NCBI RefSeq assembly: GCF_002803065.1
Contig: NZ_NNBL01000003.1
Coordinates: forward strand, 62,001 to 126,000
Source: Streptomyces sp. CB01635
GTDB lineage: Bacteria > Actinomycetota > Actinomycetes > Streptomycetales > Streptomycetaceae
DNA length: 64,000 bases
Direction: 5' to 3'
In this document: in pieces, positions 62,289-64,000 of the stretch
How the letters are laid out: each line of letters starts with the position of its first letter
Numbering within the stretch: the stretch's first letter is position 1
The notes under the pieces: model-generated
The model's database searches: none
Told to the model about the DNA's origin: nothing
What the model saw: the letters and a program-made list of their open reading frames with translations, nothing else
Translations under genes and position numbers: made by a program

Positions 62289-63345
62289 CGGCGAGGATCT
62301 TCGCCACCGGGGCGAACTCGATGCCGAGCAGTGCCTCCACCGGCGCGTACACCTCGGGCATGAACATCGTCGTGGAGAGCTGGAGGTTCTCGGCCGGGGC
62401 GACGAGGACGCTGATCTGCTTGCCGACCTCGACATCGGCGGAGGCGAGTGGCTGCCCGGCCTCGTCGAACGTCGTGATCAGGTCGGGGAAGGACGCCTTG
62501 CGCTCGCCGCCGGCCTCGAAGGCCATGTACTCGTTGACGAAGTGCAGCGTCGTTCCCTCCGCGTCGTCCAGCACCGCGACGCCGACGTCCAGGCCCTCGC
62601 GCTGCTCGCAGCGGTACTCGCGCACCGTGCCGGTCACCGCTATCTCACCGCCCAGGTGCCCCGCGGCGCCCGCCGGGCCGTTCCCAAGGAAGCGGTGACC
62701 GAGCTCGATGGCGAAGCTGATCGCGCCGGGTGCGCCGTTCTGCACGGCGTAGCCGACCTCGACCGGGTTGCGGGCCACGCCCACCCAGCCGCCCGCCTCG
62801 ACCGAGGCGCGCCGGACGACGTTCGAGGTGGCGTCCAGGGTGCCGGAGACCGCGCCCTCGACGTACGCGTACGGCTTGCCGCCCGCGTAGCCCTGGTAGG
62901 ACCGGTAGCCGTCCCGCGCGTGCAGGCCCATCGCGCCCATCTGACTGGACGGGTGAGCGCGGCCGTTGCAGGCCAGGTCGATGACGGGCAGGCCGGTCAT
63001 CGCCGAGTGGAACCAGCCGTTGATGGTGGTCTCGGCCCCGTTCTCGTTCGTGTGGATCGCGACGAGCTCGCGCGGCAGGTCGCGGCGGAGCAGTTCCAGG
63101 GCGCGCAACAGGTGGGTCGGCAGCACCTGCGGGTCGGGCGCGGCAGGGGCGCCCACCAGGGCCACGGTCGCGGTCAGGTCGTCGGCCGCGAACTCGTCGG
63201 CGGTCCACAGCTCGGGCGCGCCGACCTGGAGGGCCAGGTCGGCGGTGCGCAGGCCCCGCTCGACGAACCCGCCGCCGCCTCCGCCCAGTACGGCTCCGCC
63301 GTACACGGCCGCGCGGATGTCGTCGTGGGTCAACTGTCGCTTCAC
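62281..63345 (-). CDS. DUF917-domain protein
   Basis: 354 residues from GTG 63345 (GGGAGA ahead). DUF917 family, often next to hydantoinase or transporter genes; enzyme activity not established. Visible: GGAVLGGGGGGFVERGL, HTNENGAETTINGWFHSAMT, GLPVIDLACNGRAHPSSQMG AMG and YGAVEGAVSGT-like ...YVEGAVSGTLDATSNVVR. Encoded between an OPT transporter and an M20 dipeptidase, so it may serve in peptide use. Confidence 0.85.
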   Translation of the reverse strand: MKRQLTHDDIRAAVYGGAVLGGGGGGFVERGLRTADLALQVGAPELWTADEFAADDLTATVALVGAPAAPDPQVLPTHLLRALELLRRDLPRELVAIHTNENGAETTINGWFHSAMTGLPVIDLACNGRAHPSSQMGAMGLHARDGYRSYQGYAGGKPYAYVEGAVSGTLDATSNVVRRASVEAGGWVGVARNPVEVGYAVQNGAPGAISFAIELGHRFLGNGPAGAAGHLGGEIAVTGTVREYRCEQREGLDVGVAVLDDAEGTTLHFVNEYMAFEAGGERKASFPDLITTFDEAGQPLASADVEVGKQISVLVAPAENLQLSTTMFMPEVYAPVEALLGIEFAPVAKILADA

Positions 63346-63452
63346 GGGGGTCTCCCAGGGTGGTTCTGTGCAGGATGTGCGAGAGGACGGACGGGTGCGA
63401 GAGGACGGACGGGGGCGTCGTCCGGTCGTGGGTGTCCGGTTACGGCGTCCGG

Positions 63453-64000
63453 CTACTTGGCGGCCTTGAACACGCCGTTGCCGAACGAGTAGAGGGCGTC
63501 TCCGGCGATCGCGCCGCCCGCGAAGACCTCCAGGTCTTCCTTGGCCTTCGGGCCGAGCACGCGCGGGGCGAGGACACGGACGGCGATGCCGGCGGCGACC
63601 ATCCAGCCGGCCATCGGCGTGGTGATCAACAAGCCGGTCGCGAGCAGGATGCCGAGCTGGCGCCTTGAGCCACCGACGATCTGCACGATCGCGCCGGGGA
63701 TCGCCCACAGGGCGAGGTGCTGGGCGGTCTCCACGGACGGGCCCGCCTTGATCGCGGCGACGTACGCCGCGTCGATCGGGGCGGTCTGCCCGTTGTCGAA
63801 GAACATCCGGTACGAGACGAGGACGACGACGATGGCGACGCCGAAGCCGATCATCGCGGCGATCAGCTGCTGGCGGCGGCCCTCCAGCTCGAAGGCCGGG
63901 TCGGCGTTCTCGCCGCGCAACAGGTGGCCCGCCTTGAGGTCGTAGCCCATGTCGGCGAAGGCCGGACCGGTCGCGGCGGTGAAGCCGGACAGGACGACGA
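63453..64000 (-). CDS. OPT-family oligopeptide transporter, C-terminal part
   Basis: Only the last about 182 codons are in the window. The frame has VVLSGFTAATGPAFADMGYD LKAGHLL, then several helices (LIAAMIGFGVAIVVVLVSYR, HLALWAIPGAIVQIVGG, LGILLATGLLITTPMAGWMV AAGIAVRVL) and ends GDALYSFGNGVFKAA. Typical of OPT/YSL transporters, moving oligopeptides or metal chelates. 107 bp before the DUF917 gene; cotranscription likely. Start outside window. Confidence 0.85.
   Translation of the reverse strand, partial: VVLSGFTAATGPAFADMGYDLKAGHLLRGENADPAFELEGRRQQLIAAMIGFGVAIVVVLVSYRMFFDNGQTAPIDAAYVAAIKAGPSVETAQHLALWAIPGAIVQIVGGSRRQLGILLATGLLITTPMAGWMVAAGIAVRVLAPRVLGPKAKEDLEVFAGGAIAGDALYSFGNGVFKAAK

Noticed and set aside
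1..64000. CRISPR array, rRNA or tRNA genes
   Set aside because: No regularly spaced repeats and no tRNA-like folds or rRNA blocks were recognised by eye; a covariance-model scan would be needed to exclude small RNAs.

Overview
The window reads as part of a chromosome of a Streptomyces-type actinomycete. The DNA is very GC-rich, GTG starts are common, and strong GGAGG-type ribosome sites precede many genes. Typical genera-level markers are present: a gvpO-A-F-G gas-vesicle cluster, ANTAR, STAS and SpoIIE-phosphatase regulators, snapalysin, and small DUF6458/DUF6381 proteins. There is no rRNA, tRNA or CRISPR array that I could recognise. The large number of dead insertion sequences and single-base-deletion pseudogenes suggests an accessory chromosome arm rather than the core. 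Species cannot be fixed from the sequence alone.

Layout. 0-2.2 kb: gas vesicle operon on the minus strand, cut by the window start. 2.6-9.98 kb: an SseB-like protein, an ANTAR protein, a run of four decayed genes (DNA ligase tail, SDR, type II NADH dehydrogenase, HhH endonuclease), then an intact SpoIIE-type phosphatase whose gene carries a TTA codon. 10-16.6 kb: transposase debris, a PRC-barrel protein with a 9-bp minisatellite, a glutamate-synthase-like FMN protein and a PoxB-type pyruvate dehydrogenase, and a tiny membrane protein. 17.3-23.6 kb: an FAD monooxygenase, a cupin gene enclosed by 145-bp direct repeats, a four-helix membrane protein with a clear operator, and many IS remnants. 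23.8-34.5 kb: a secreted phospholipase-D-like protein, an MHS-type transporter, a PhyH dioxygenase/AraC pair, an IclR regulator, a STAS protein and an 806-residue PAS-GAF-PP2C-HATPase phosphatase.

35.1-41.8 kb is the most unusual part. Two genes (an XRE-type HTH protein and an 86-residue protein) exist in two nearly identical copies arranged as a nested inverted duplication. On the right the two genes are neighbours. On the left they are separated by about 4.4 kb that holds an IS3 remnant and a compact minus-strand operon: two paralogous 70-71 residue peptides, a membrane M50-type zinc protease with an N-terminal PqqD-like segment, and a secreted cysteine-containing protein that repeats a motif of the peptides. 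I propose this as a peptide-processing (possibly RiPP-like or pheromone-like) system. A small secreted aromatic/His-rich protein and a 17-bp hairpin lie between the inner copies.

42.4-54.6 kb: a DUF4232 lipoprotein, a membrane metallophosphoesterase, a tandem duplication of membrane-anchored collagen-like proteins, a FemX-type aminoacyltransferase, a cytochrome P450, small stress-type proteins, a polysaccharide deacetylase and a GNAT acetyltransferase, interspersed with IS and gene fragments. 54.6-64 kb: a FUSC-type exporter, a second cupin, a two-helix membrane protein, snapalysin, and an OPT transporter - DUF917 - M20 dipeptidase operon in which the dipeptidase gene has a one-base deletion.
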